Source: Acidovorax sp. MR-S7
Lineage (GTDB): Bacteria > Pseudomonadota > Gammaproteobacteria > Burkholderiales > Burkholderiaceae_C
DNA: 64,000 nt
Direction: 5' to 3'
Assembly: GCF_000400995.2 (NCBI RefSeq)
Contig: NZ_DF238979.1
Coordinates: 1 to 64,000, forward strand
Shown: piece by piece, positions 7,728-21,746 of the stretch
Numbering within the stretch: position 1 is the stretch's first letter
Layout of the letters: every line of letters starts with the position of its first letter
Made by a program: the position numbers and the translations under genes
Notes under the pieces: model-generated
Databases searched by the model: none
The model's input: the letters and a program-made list of their open reading frames with translations, nothing else
What the model was told of the DNA's origin: nothing

Positions 7728-8426
7728 ATGACTTCCTACGTGATTCCCCCCGCTCCCCAGGCCAGTGTGCCCGTCGCCGGCACGGCCGACCGTTTCCCCG
7801 TGCACCGCATCTATTGCGTGGGCCGCAACTACGCCGAGCACGCCAAGGAAATGGGATTCACCGGCCGCGAGCCGCCCTTCTTCTTCATGAAGCCCGCCGA
7901 CGCCGTGCTGCCCGTGGCCGCCGACGAGACGGGCCGCATGCCCTACCCCACGCTCACGGCCAACCTGCACCACGAGATCGAGCTGGTCGTCGCCATCGGC
8001 AAGGGCGGTGCCGGCATCAAGGCGCAGGACGCGCTGCAGCACATCTGGGGCTACGCCGTGGGCCTGGACATGACCCGCCGCGACCTGCAGAACGACATGA
8101 AGAAGCAGGGCCGCCCCTGGTGCATCGGCAAGGGTTTCGAGGCCAGCGCGCCCATCGGCCCCATCACGCCCGTGGCCCAGGCAGGCGACGTGGAGAAGGC
8201 CGCCATCTGGCTGCAGGTGAACGGCACCGACCGCCAGCGCAGCAACGTTCATCAACTCATCTGGAACATCGCCGAGACCATCGAACACCTCAGCGCCGCA
8301 TGGACGCTGCAGCCGGGCGACCTGATCTTCACAGGCACGCCCGAAGGCGTGGGCGCGGTGGTGCGCGGCGATGTGCTGGAAGGCGGCATCGACGGCCTGG
8401 GCTCCCTGCGCGTCGCGCTCACCTGA
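7728..8426 (+). CDS. Fumarylacetoacetate hydrolase family protein (likely fumarylpyruvate hydrolase)
   Basis: FAH-fold hydrolases cleave C-C bonds of acylpyruvates using a divalent metal. The 232-residue protein has the short single-domain form. RIYCVGRNYAEHAKE begins the fold, HHEIELVVAIG carries the two metal-binding glutamates, and DLIFTGTPEGVGAV is the conserved C-terminal loop. The start is ATG at 7728 (MTSYVIPP). Being divergent from maiA points to the second step of a maleylpyruvate or maleylacetoacetate route. The short length fits fumarylpyruvate hydrolase (gentisate pathway) better than the longer tyrosine-pathway enzyme. Exact substrate is inferred. Confidence 0.88.
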   Translation: MTSYVIPPAPQASVPVAGTADRFPVHRIYCVGRNYAEHAKEMGFTGREPPFFFMKPADAVLPVAADETGRMPYPTLTANLHHEIELVVAIGKGGAGIKAQDALQHIWGYAVGLDMTRRDLQNDMKKQGRPWCIGKGFEASAPIGPITPVAQAGDVEKAAIWLQVNGTDRQRSNVHQLIWNIAETIEHLSAAWTLQPGDLIFTGTPEGVGAVVRGDVLEGGIDGLGSLRVALT

Positions 8427-8440
8427 CCGCTACCACAACC

Positions 8441-8476
8441 ATAGCTGCCAGCGCTTGATGGACGGGCGCTGGAGCC
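8441..8476 (-). repeat. Dispersed palindromic repeat, copy 2
   Basis: ATAGCTGCCAGCGCTTGATG then GGGCGCTGGAGCC, lying in the 72-base gap between the FAH gene and the Nudix gene. It is followed by GTTTTTC, so it could end the upstream transcript or fold in the Nudix leader. Confidence 0.9.
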
Positions 8477-8498
8477 GTTTTTCATTCAAAAAGAAAGC

Positions 8499-9047
8499 AT
8501 GACCTTCCGCCGCCCCATCCAGCACTGCCGCGCGTGCGGCTCGGCCGTGGCCTACCGCGTGCCCGACGACGGTGACACGCGCGAGCGCGCCGTCTGCCCC
8601 GCCTGCGGCACCATCCACTACGAGAACCCGCTGAACGTGGTGGGCACGGTGCCCGCGCTGGGCGACCGCGTGCTGCTGTGCAAGCGCAACATCGAGCCGC
8701 GCTGGGGCAAGTGGACGCTGCCCGCGGGCTTCATGGAACTGGACGAGACCACCGCGCAGGGCGCGGCGCGCGAGACCGACGAGGAAGCGGGCGCGCAGAT
8801 CGAGATGGGCCCGCTGTTCTCGGTGCTGAACGTGCCGCGCGTGGGACAGGTGCACCTGTTCTACCTGGCCACGCTGCTCAGCGACCGGTTCAACCCCGGC
8901 TACGAGACCATCGAGGCGCGCCTGTTCCCCGAAGACGAGATTCCCTGGGACGAGCTGGCCTTCCGCACGGTGAAGGCCACGCTGGAGCGCTACTTCGCCG
9001 ACCGCCGCGCGGGACGCTTCGGCATGCACTGCATCGACATCGTCTAG
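8499..9047 (+). CDS. Nudix hydrolase with N-terminal zinc ribbon (NADH pyrophosphatase-like)
   Basis: Hydrolyses a nucleoside diphosphate linked to another moiety. An N-terminal zinc ribbon is visible (CRACG near residue 10 and CPACG near residue 34), followed by the complete Nudix box from GFMELDETTAQGAA through RETDEEAGA. At 182 residues it matches a group often annotated NADH pyrophosphatase/NudC-like, but it is shorter than NudC. The start ATG has only a weak purine-rich leader, and the whole gap to the FAH gene is filled by repeat copy 2. It ends four bases before the convergent penicillin-binding protein gene. Substrate is not deducible. Confidence 0.9.
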   Translation: MTFRRPIQHCRACGSAVAYRVPDDGDTRERAVCPACGTIHYENPLNVVGTVPALGDRVLLCKRNIEPRWGKWTLPAGFMELDETTAQGAARETDEEAGAQIEMGPLFSVLNVPRVGQVHLFYLATLLSDRFNPGYETIEARLFPEDEIPWDELAFRTVKATLERYFADRRAGRFGMHCIDIV

Positions 9048-9050
9048 GGT

Positions 9051-11513
9051 CTACTGCGGCGGGCTCTCCCACGGGCTGGGCACGACCACGCCGCGGTGCA
9101 CCGGCTCCGTCGTCACCATGCCCGGCTCGGGCTGCGGCCCGTCGGGCTCCGTCATCCACACGGGCGGCTCCACGGGCACCGGTGCGCGCGGCGCCACTTC
9201 CTGCAGCGGCACCAGGGGCGCGTCGGTGATCTCGGGGCGCTCGCTCTCCAGAGGCGCGCTGGCGGTGCTGGCCGGGGGCGCGGGCGCGCGCGGCAGCTCG
9301 GGCTCGGGCGCGCCTGCCGGGCCGGCCTGCTCGCCGGTGGGGCGGCCGAACAGGTCGTAGACCCAGTTGCGCAGGGCGCTCACGGCCCCCGCCGTGCGGC
9401 CGGCCCAGGAGCTTTCCTCCTCGTCGACGAAGCGCTCGCGCGCGTCGATGAGCTTGGCGCGCAGCGCTTGGCGGAACACGTCCCCCACCATCGGCAGCGC
9501 GCTGTGCGCGCCCTGGCCCCAGTAATCGCTGCGCAGGGTGATGCGCGCATCGTTGAAGCCCACCCAGGCGCCGGCCACGAGCTGCGGGTGCATGAGGATG
9601 AACCAGCCGTCCGTGTTGTCCTGCGTGGTGCCGGTCTTGCCGGCCACGTCGGCGGTGATGCCGTAGCGGCTGCGGATGGCCGCGCCCGTGCCCTTGTCCA
9701 CCACGCCGCGCAGCGCGTCGCGCAGTTCCTGCGCGGCGGTGAGGCCCAGGGCACGCTCGGGCGGCGCGGCCTTGAACTCCTCCAGCAGCCTGCCGTCCTT
9801 GTCCTCGATGCGCGTGATGACCTGCGGCGCCCGGTAGCTCCCTGCGCTGGCGATGGTGCCGTAGGCGGCCACCATTTCCTTGAGCGTGACGTCGCTCGTG
9901 CCCAGCGCCAGCGCGGGCACGGGCTCCAGCTTCGACTCGCGCACGCCCATGGCGCGCGCGAGCTGCGCCACGCGCTCGGGGCCCACCTGCTGCATGAGCT
10001 GGGCGGTGATGGTGTTCTTGGAATAGGCCAGCCCGTCGCGCAATTGCATGGGCTCCTCGCTCGGCGGAGTATTACCGTCCGTGGGGCGCCAGACGCGCTT
10101 GCCGCCCAGGGGGATCTCAACAGACGTGTCCAGCAGCGTGTCGGTGGGCAGCATGCCCTTGGCGAAGGCCGCGCCGTAGACGAAAGGCTTGAACGTGGAG
10201 CCCGGCTGGCGCCGTGCGGCCTGCACGTGGTCGAACGGGTCGCTGCCGTAGTCGCGGCTGCCCACCCAGGCCAGCACCGCGCCGCTGCGCGGGTCGAGCG
10301 CCATGAAGCCGGCCTGCACGCGGGTCTTGGCAGCGCGCAGCTCGCGCAGGAAGGCCGCATCCTGGAGCAGGTCCTGCAGCACCGCGTCGGGCTCGCCGCC
10401 CGCGGCCACGGCCTTTTCGTAGCGCGCGGACTCGCGCACCAGCTGCTGCACCAGCGTGCTCTTGGAGCCCCACACGCCGCGCGGCGCCCAGGCCCCGTCG
10501 GCCACGCCCTGCAGCGCCCGGCCCTGGCGCTGCACGGCTTGGGTGGCGATCTCCTGCAGGCGGCCGTCGATGGTGGTGCGCACCACGAGCCCGTCGGAAT
10601 ACAGGCTGTAGCCGTTGCGGTCCGCCCAGTCGATGAGCTGGCGCCGCAGCTGCTGCGCCAGGTGCGGCGCCAGGCCCGCCACCTCGCTCTGGCGCTCGAA
10701 GCGGATGCGCAGCGGACGCTTGGCCAGCGTGTCGTATTCGGCGGCCGCGAGCTTGCCGCGCTTCTTCATCTGCGCGAGCACCGTGTTGCGCCGTGCTTGT
10801 GCGCGCTCGGGGTTGAGCACGGGGTTGTAGTAGGCCGTGCCCTTGAGCATGCCGATCAGCGTGGCGCTCTCCAGCACCGTGAGCTTGTCGGCCGACTTGT
10901 CGAAATACGTGCGCGCCGCCATCTCGATGCCGTAGGCGTTGTAGAGGAAGGGCACGGTGTTCAGGTAGGTCTCCAGGATCTCGTCCTTGGAGTAGCTCCA
11001 CTCGATCTTGAGCCCGGTGATCGCCTCCTTGAGCTTGCGCGTGAGCGTGGGCGCGCGGCCGATCTCCTCGGGGTACAGGTTGCGCGCAAGCTGCTGCGTG
11101 ATGGTCGAGCCGCCCTGCCGGTCGCCCCCCGCCGTGCGCACCACGGCCGAGAGCGTGCGCCGCCAGTCCAGCCCGAAGTGCTCGTAGAAGCGGTGGTCCT
11201 CGGTGGCGATCAGCGCGTCCACCACCGCGGGCGCGATCGCATCGAACGGCACCCACTCGCGGTTGACCCACTTGTACTCGGCCAGCAGCCGCCCGTCGCT
11301 GGAGACGAGCTGCGCGGGCTGGTCGGTCTTGGCCTTGCGGATGTCGCTGATCGCCGGAGTGAACGGAACCAGCGCCAGCACGTAGAGCAGCACTGCTGCA
11401 GGCACGGCCGCCAGGAACAGCGCGAGGGTGTGCTGCGACCACAGGCGGTCGGGCTTGCGCAGAAAACGGCGCAGCGCCTGCCAGGCGGTGCGGGGAATGT
11501 CGGATGGATTCAT
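9051..11513 (-). CDS. Class A penicillin-binding protein (bifunctional transglycosylase/transpeptidase)
   Basis: Polymerises glycan strands and cross-links peptides of the cell wall in the periplasm. The 820-residue protein has one N-terminal membrane helix (about 29-49). The glycosyltransferase-51 domain has catalytic Glu105 in ATEDHRFYEH and GGSTITQQLARNLY (134-147). The transpeptidase domain has Ser439-Lys442 (STFK), SKN (498-500) and KTG (626-628). A proline-rich tail of about 100 residues follows. Start MNPSDIPRTAW at 11513; the longer open frame upstream runs through repeat copy 3 and is not used. It is PBP1A-like or a related class A type; I cannot separate these reliably. Confidence 0.94.
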   Translation of the reverse strand: MNPSDIPRTAWQALRRFLRKPDRLWSQHTLALFLAAVPAAVLLYVLALVPFTPAISDIRKAKTDQPAQLVSSDGRLLAEYKWVNREWVPFDAIAPAVVDALIATEDHRFYEHFGLDWRRTLSAVVRTAGGDRQGGSTITQQLARNLYPEEIGRAPTLTRKLKEAITGLKIEWSYSKDEILETYLNTVPFLYNAYGIEMAARTYFDKSADKLTVLESATLIGMLKGTAYYNPVLNPERAQARRNTVLAQMKKRGKLAAAEYDTLAKRPLRIRFERQSEVAGLAPHLAQQLRRQLIDWADRNGYSLYSDGLVVRTTIDGRLQEIATQAVQRQGRALQGVADGAWAPRGVWGSKSTLVQQLVRESARYEKAVAAGGEPDAVLQDLLQDAAFLRELRAAKTRVQAGFMALDPRSGAVLAWVGSRDYGSDPFDHVQAARRQPGSTFKPFVYGAAFAKGMLPTDTLLDTSVEIPLGGKRVWRPTDGNTPPSEEPMQLRDGLAYSKNTITAQLMQQVGPERVAQLARAMGVRESKLEPVPALALGTSDVTLKEMVAAYGTIASAGSYRAPQVITRIEDKDGRLLEEFKAAPPERALGLTAAQELRDALRGVVDKGTGAAIRSRYGITADVAGKTGTTQDNTDGWFILMHPQLVAGAWVGFNDARITLRSDYWGQGAHSALPMVGDVFRQALRAKLIDARERFVDEEESSWAGRTAGAVSALRNWVYDLFGRPTGEQAGPAGAPEPELPRAPAPPASTASAPLESERPEITDAPLVPLQEVAPRAPVPVEPPVWMTEPDGPQPEPGMVTTEPVHRGVVVPSPWESPPQ

Positions 11514-11522
11514 GTCAAAATG

Positions 11523-11560
11523 GGCTCTGGCGCTTATGTGACAAGCGCAAGCAGCTATCA
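11523..11560 (+). repeat. Dispersed palindromic repeat, copy 3
   Basis: GGCTCTGGCGCTTAT then CAAGCGCAAGCAGCTATC, filling the gap between the penicillin-binding protein start and the nucleotidyltransferase end. The stop codon of the latter (11558-11560) lies within it. Confidence 0.9.
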
Positions 11561-12496
11561 ATTCAGAAGCAATCCCTCGTCCAGCAGGGCTTGCACGATA
11601 TCCGCCTGGCGTGCATCGCGCCGGCGCTTGATGGGTTCGCGGTGCGGCGCCTCGGCCGCCATCCAACGCTTGAAGGCCACGAAGGCTGCGGGCGCAATGG
11701 TGCGCATGCGCGCCATCCGCCCCGTGGCGGAAACCACCACCTGCTCGAAGCGCGCGGCGCTCGTGAGGAACGAGGCGCGCCGAGCCTGCACAGGCCAGAG
11801 GTCCTCCTCGTCGCTGGAGAAGCGGAATGGGTGCGGATCGTCGCCTTCGGGCTGCCGGCGCAGGAAATCCACCTCAAAACCCTGGGCGTTGATGGCCGTC
11901 TCGTTCTGGCCTTCCTTGCGGCGGAAGCTCGGGTCGGCGCGCTGCAGCACCTGGAGCATGGACACATCGAGCCTTTGCATGTCCGCCAGGAATTGCACAC
12001 GTCGCCGCGCATCCCAGAGCAGATCCACGTCCTGCGTGGCCAGCGCACCCTGCACGATGCGCACGCCCGCAGCCATCTCGTAGGCGTAGAGGGCATGCGT
12101 GCCGACCACCGTGAAGTGCCGGTCCAGGCCGCTTTCGGCCAGGGTATGCAGCAGCGTGATGAGCAAGGCCGGAGCCCTGCCGACCTTCAGCGCCTTGTTC
12201 ATGCGCTCGGCATCCCTGAGTGCCATGCGCAGCGATTGCAGCCGGGCCTGGCACTGCGCCTTGCGCTCCGTGAAAGCGGCGTAGGTGGCTTCAGTCTCGG
12301 CGCTGCGCGCGCCGATGCGGGTCTGGCGGTTGTCCGGTTGCGTCTTGACCAGGTATTCGTACTCCCCTTGGCGTTTCCAGTACATGCCGCCCGCACAGGT
12401 GCGCGCATCCCGCGCGACGCGTGCGTGCTCGTCGAACACGGTGGCCGCATCGATCACCTGGCGCGCGGCGTTGTCGGAAAGGGGCAGGTAGTCCAT
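11558..12496 (-). CDS. Nucleotidyltransferase-fold protein (GSU2403-like / NTP_transf_8 type)
   Basis: The 312-residue protein has an N-terminal charged helical part (1-110). A nucleotidyltransferase-like core follows around FTVVGTHALYAYEMAAG and ATQDVDLLWD, where the two acidic residues of DVD are the expected metal ligands. The rest contains an FEVDFLRR segment. I recognise the general pattern of the GSU2403 nucleotidyltransferase-fold group, whose function is unsettled. Related minimal nucleotidyltransferases act in toxin-antitoxin or antiphage systems, which is only an analogy. A 10-bp-arm palindrome overlaps its start codon. Its stop lies in a dispersed repeat. No partner gene of small size is adjacent. 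Confidence 0.75.
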   Translation of the reverse strand: MDYLPLSDNAARQVIDAATVFDEHARVARDARTCAGGMYWKRQGEYEYLVKTQPDNRQTRIGARSAETEATYAAFTERKAQCQARLQSLRMALRDAERMNKALKVGRAPALLITLLHTLAESGLDRHFTVVGTHALYAYEMAAGVRIVQGALATQDVDLLWDARRRVQFLADMQRLDVSMLQVLQRADPSFRRKEGQNETAINAQGFEVDFLRRQPEGDDPHPFRFSSDEEDLWPVQARRASFLTSAARFEQVVVSATGRMARMRTIAPAAFVAFKRWMAAEAPHREPIKRRRDARQADIVQALLDEGLLLN

Positions 12497-12536
12497 TGGC
12501 CGTAAAAATTCAAAAATTGATTTTTATACGGCCAAT
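12495..12536. promoter_or_regulatory. Palindrome overlapping the start codon of the nucleotidyltransferase gene
   Basis: ATTGGCCGTA (12495-12504) is the exact reverse complement of TACGGCCAAT (12527-12536). Inside these, AAAAT and ATTTTTA extend the dyad imperfectly. It spans the ATG (12494-12496) and about 40 bases upstream and is AT-rich in the middle. It is a good candidate for an autoregulatory operator, or a hairpin masking the start. Confidence 0.55.
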
Positions 12537-12556
12537 TATTGCAAATCAACCACTTA

Positions 12557-13507
12557 TCACCCCATGAATCGCCGCAACTGCGGCAACGCAGCCTGTGCGG
12601 CGCGGCGGCCCTCAGCGATCGCCTCGGGCGCGCGGTGGAAGTCCAGCAGGCCCAGGTGCGCGAGGCTGGGCGCCACCACCACCTCGGGCGGGTCGCCCGC
12701 CATGCGGCTGCGGGTGATGCGCATCTGCATGATGGTGACGCTGGTCATCACCACGTCCAGTACGGAGGGCTTGCGCGGCAGGGGCGCCACGGCCGGGCCT
12801 GCTGCGGGCGCCCCGGCAGGTGCCCAGAACCGCAGACGGCTCATCCAGTCGGTGCTGGCAGCCGGTTCGGGCTCGGGCACCGCGCCGGGCTGCTCCGGCG
12901 GCGGGTCCTGCACCACGGCCAGGGGCTGCATGTGGCGGTGCAGAATGTCGGTGTTCAGGTCCACCGCGATGACGATGTCCGCTCCCATCGCGCGTGCGAG
13001 CGAGGCCGGCACGGGGTTGACAATGCCGCCGTCAACCAGCAGCCGCCCGTCCGCCCGCGCCACGGGCGTAAACAGGCCGGGCAGCGCGATGGAGGCGCGC
13101 ACCGCGTCGGCAATGGAGCCTTCGCGCAGCCACACCTCGGCGCCCGAATGCAGGTCCGTCGCCACGGCGCCGAAGGCCAGCGGCGAGTCCTCGATGTCGA
13201 AATCCGCGAAGTGGCGGCGCCAGAAGGCGATGAGTTTTTCGCCCTTGAGCATGCCGCCCGCGAGGTTGAAGTCCATGAAGCCGAACACGTCGCGCATGCC
13301 CAGGCCCTGCACCCAGTCGGCGAAACGCTCCAGCTCGCCGCCCGCGAAGGCCGCGCCCACCAGCGCGCCGATGGACGCGCCGCAGACCACGTCGGGCTTG
13401 AGCCCCTCTTCCTGCAGCACCTGCAGCACGCCGATGTGCGCCCAGCCACGCGCGGAGCCGCTGCCCAGCGCCAGGCCCAGCCGAGGTGAGCGGCGTGTGA
13501 GTACCAT
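12557..13507 (-). CDS. Patatin-like phospholipase family protein (RssA-like)
   Basis: Serine lipid acyl hydrolase of the bacterial patatin family. The oxyanion loop GSGSARG is at residues 15-21, the nucleophile Ser45 in GASIG (43-47), and the catalytic Asp159 in DGG, so the catalytic dyad is complete. At 316 residues it is typical. A Pro/Ala-rich stretch (about 200-240) interrupts the C-terminal half. No clear signal peptide is visible, so it is probably cytoplasmic. Start ATG at 13507 (MVLTRRSPRLG). It stands between the nucleotidyltransferase gene and the cold-shock/Excalibur gene on the same strand. Physiological substrate unknown. Confidence 0.9.
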   Translation of the reverse strand: MVLTRRSPRLGLALGSGSARGWAHIGVLQVLQEEGLKPDVVCGASIGALVGAAFAGGELERFADWVQGLGMRDVFGFMDFNLAGGMLKGEKLIAFWRRHFADFDIEDSPLAFGAVATDLHSGAEVWLREGSIADAVRASIALPGLFTPVARADGRLLVDGGIVNPVPASLARAMGADIVIAVDLNTDILHRHMQPLAVVQDPPPEQPGAVPEPEPAASTDWMSRLRFWAPAGAPAAGPAVAPLPRKPSVLDVVMTSVTIMQMRITRSRMAGDPPEVVVAPSLAHLGLLDFHRAPEAIAEGRRAAQAALPQLRRFMG

Positions 13508-13535
13508 GGGTCAAGCTCCTTGCAACATCGGCAGC

Positions 13536-14168
13536 CTATGGAGCAAGCGGACGGGTGCACCACTGCTGCTCGCATGGGACTCCATCACCGTTGCCATCCA
13601 TTTGAACGCCCGGGCAATTGCGCAGGAAATAGGTGGCTTCCTCGCACGACGTCATTTGTGAGCAGTACCGGCGGCCATCGCAGCGGAAGGTGACGGCATG
13701 GGCACTGCTGCTACCTCCGCTCACGCCGGAGGGTGCAGCCACCATCGGCTTGGCCGTCCGCTGGCCCTGCGCGGCCCACCACTGGTAGGCCTGCCAGCCG
13801 ATCAGCCCCACCACAACCCAGCCCACCAGCAGGCCCAACCAGCGCCCTGAACCGCCCGCGGGGGCAGAATAGCCACGTCGATCTCCCCCCGCATCCCCGC
13901 GCCGCTCCGGAACACCGGGCAGACGCTCGGATACTCGGACAGGGATGGCATCCAAGCGGCTGACACGCCGTGCCTGTTTGCGCCCCTGGTCATCGGATCC
14001 GATCTCGAAGCTTATGCGCTCGCCCATGCGGGGGCGCGCGTCCGCGCCCCGGTCAACCGGGGCGAACGCGCGGATGTGAACGAACACCTGATCGCCCCCT
14101 GCCGCCGGTTCGATGAACCCAAAACCGCGTTCATCGTTCCAGCGGGCGATGCGACCCTCGAACCGCAT
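13536..14168 (-). CDS. Cold-shock domain, membrane helix and Excalibur domain protein
   Basis: The 210-residue protein begins with a cold-shock nucleic-acid-binding domain: ERGFGFIEP near residue 13 and VFVHI near 28 match the RNP1 and RNP2 motifs. A basic linker, one membrane helix (about 110-128) and a small Cys-rich C-terminal domain follow (160-204). That domain has the calcium-binding-type DGNGDGVPCE and conserved cysteines of the Excalibur family. More common relatives join a cold-shock domain to a DUF1294 membrane domain. The helix would put the Excalibur part outside and the cold-shock part in the cytoplasm. The stop lies three bases before the ligA stop region on the same strand. Function unknown. 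Confidence 0.82.
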   Translation of the reverse strand: MRFEGRIARWNDERGFGFIEPAAGGDQVFVHIRAFAPVDRGADARPRMGERISFEIGSDDQGRKQARRVSRLDAIPVRVSERLPGVPERRGDAGGDRRGYSAPAGGSGRWLGLLVGWVVVGLIGWQAYQWWAAQGQRTAKPMVAAPSGVSGGSSSAHAVTFRCDGRRYCSQMTSCEEATYFLRNCPGVQMDGNGDGVPCEQQWCTRPLAP

Positions 14169-14171
14169 GCC

Positions 14172-17730
<3,559 letters not shown>

Positions 17731-17741
17731 GATGGGATGGT

Positions 17742-21266
<3,525 letters not shown>

Positions 21267-21364
21267 GGGGCTGCTGCGGCGGCGATGACGGCGGTGGCGG
21301 GAAGGCTGGAATCATACCGTGGCGCCTCCCTGCACCCGGCCGCTACAGGGTTCTACGCCGAATC

Positions 21365-21406
21365 GGCCTCCAGCGCTTATCCATCAAGCGCAAGCAGCTA
21401 TCAAAA
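21365..21406 (+). repeat. Dispersed palindromic repeat, copy 6
   Basis: GGCCTCCAGCGCTTATCC then ATCAAGCGCAAGCAGCTATC. It lies between smc and the YnfA-like gene and is one of the best-preserved copies. Confidence 0.92.
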
Positions 21407-21416
21407 CAGAAGTTTT

Positions 21417-21746
21417 TCAGCGGGGAGCGAAGGCGATGATCGCCATGCCGCACAAGGTGACGGCCACGCCCAGCCAGTCCCACGGGCCGGGACGGATGCC
21501 GTCCACAGCCCACAGCCATGCCAGCGCCACGGCCACGTAGACGCCGCCGTAGGCCGCATACACGCGCCCTGCGGCCGCCGGGTGCAGCGTGAGCAGCCAG
21601 GCGAACAGGGCCAGGCTGGCGGCGGCAGGCAGCAGCAGCCAGGCGCTGGCGCCCTGGCGCAGCCAGAGCCATGGCAGGTAGCAGCCGACGATCTCGGCCA
21701 GCGCCGTGGCGAGGAACAGGCCCAGGGTCTTGGAGATCTCAAGCAC
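21417..21746 (-). CDS. YnfA / UPF0060 family small membrane protein
   Basis: The 109-residue hydrophobic protein has four predicted membrane helices and the typical features [20 protein letters not shown] near the start and [17 protein letters not shown] in the middle. Members resemble small multidrug resistance proteins; a role in transport is likely but unproven. Start GTG at 21746 ([10 protein letters not shown]) is needed to match the family length of about 108. It overlaps the stop of the upstream GGDEF-EAL gene by eight bases, so translation is probably coupled. It ends just after repeat copy 6. Confidence 0.88.
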   Translation of the reverse strand: MLEISKTLGLFLATALAEIVGCYLPWLWLRQGASAWLLLPAAASLALFAWLLTLHPAAAGRVYAAYGGVYVAVALAWLWAVDGIRPGPWDWLGVAVTLCGMAIIAFAPR

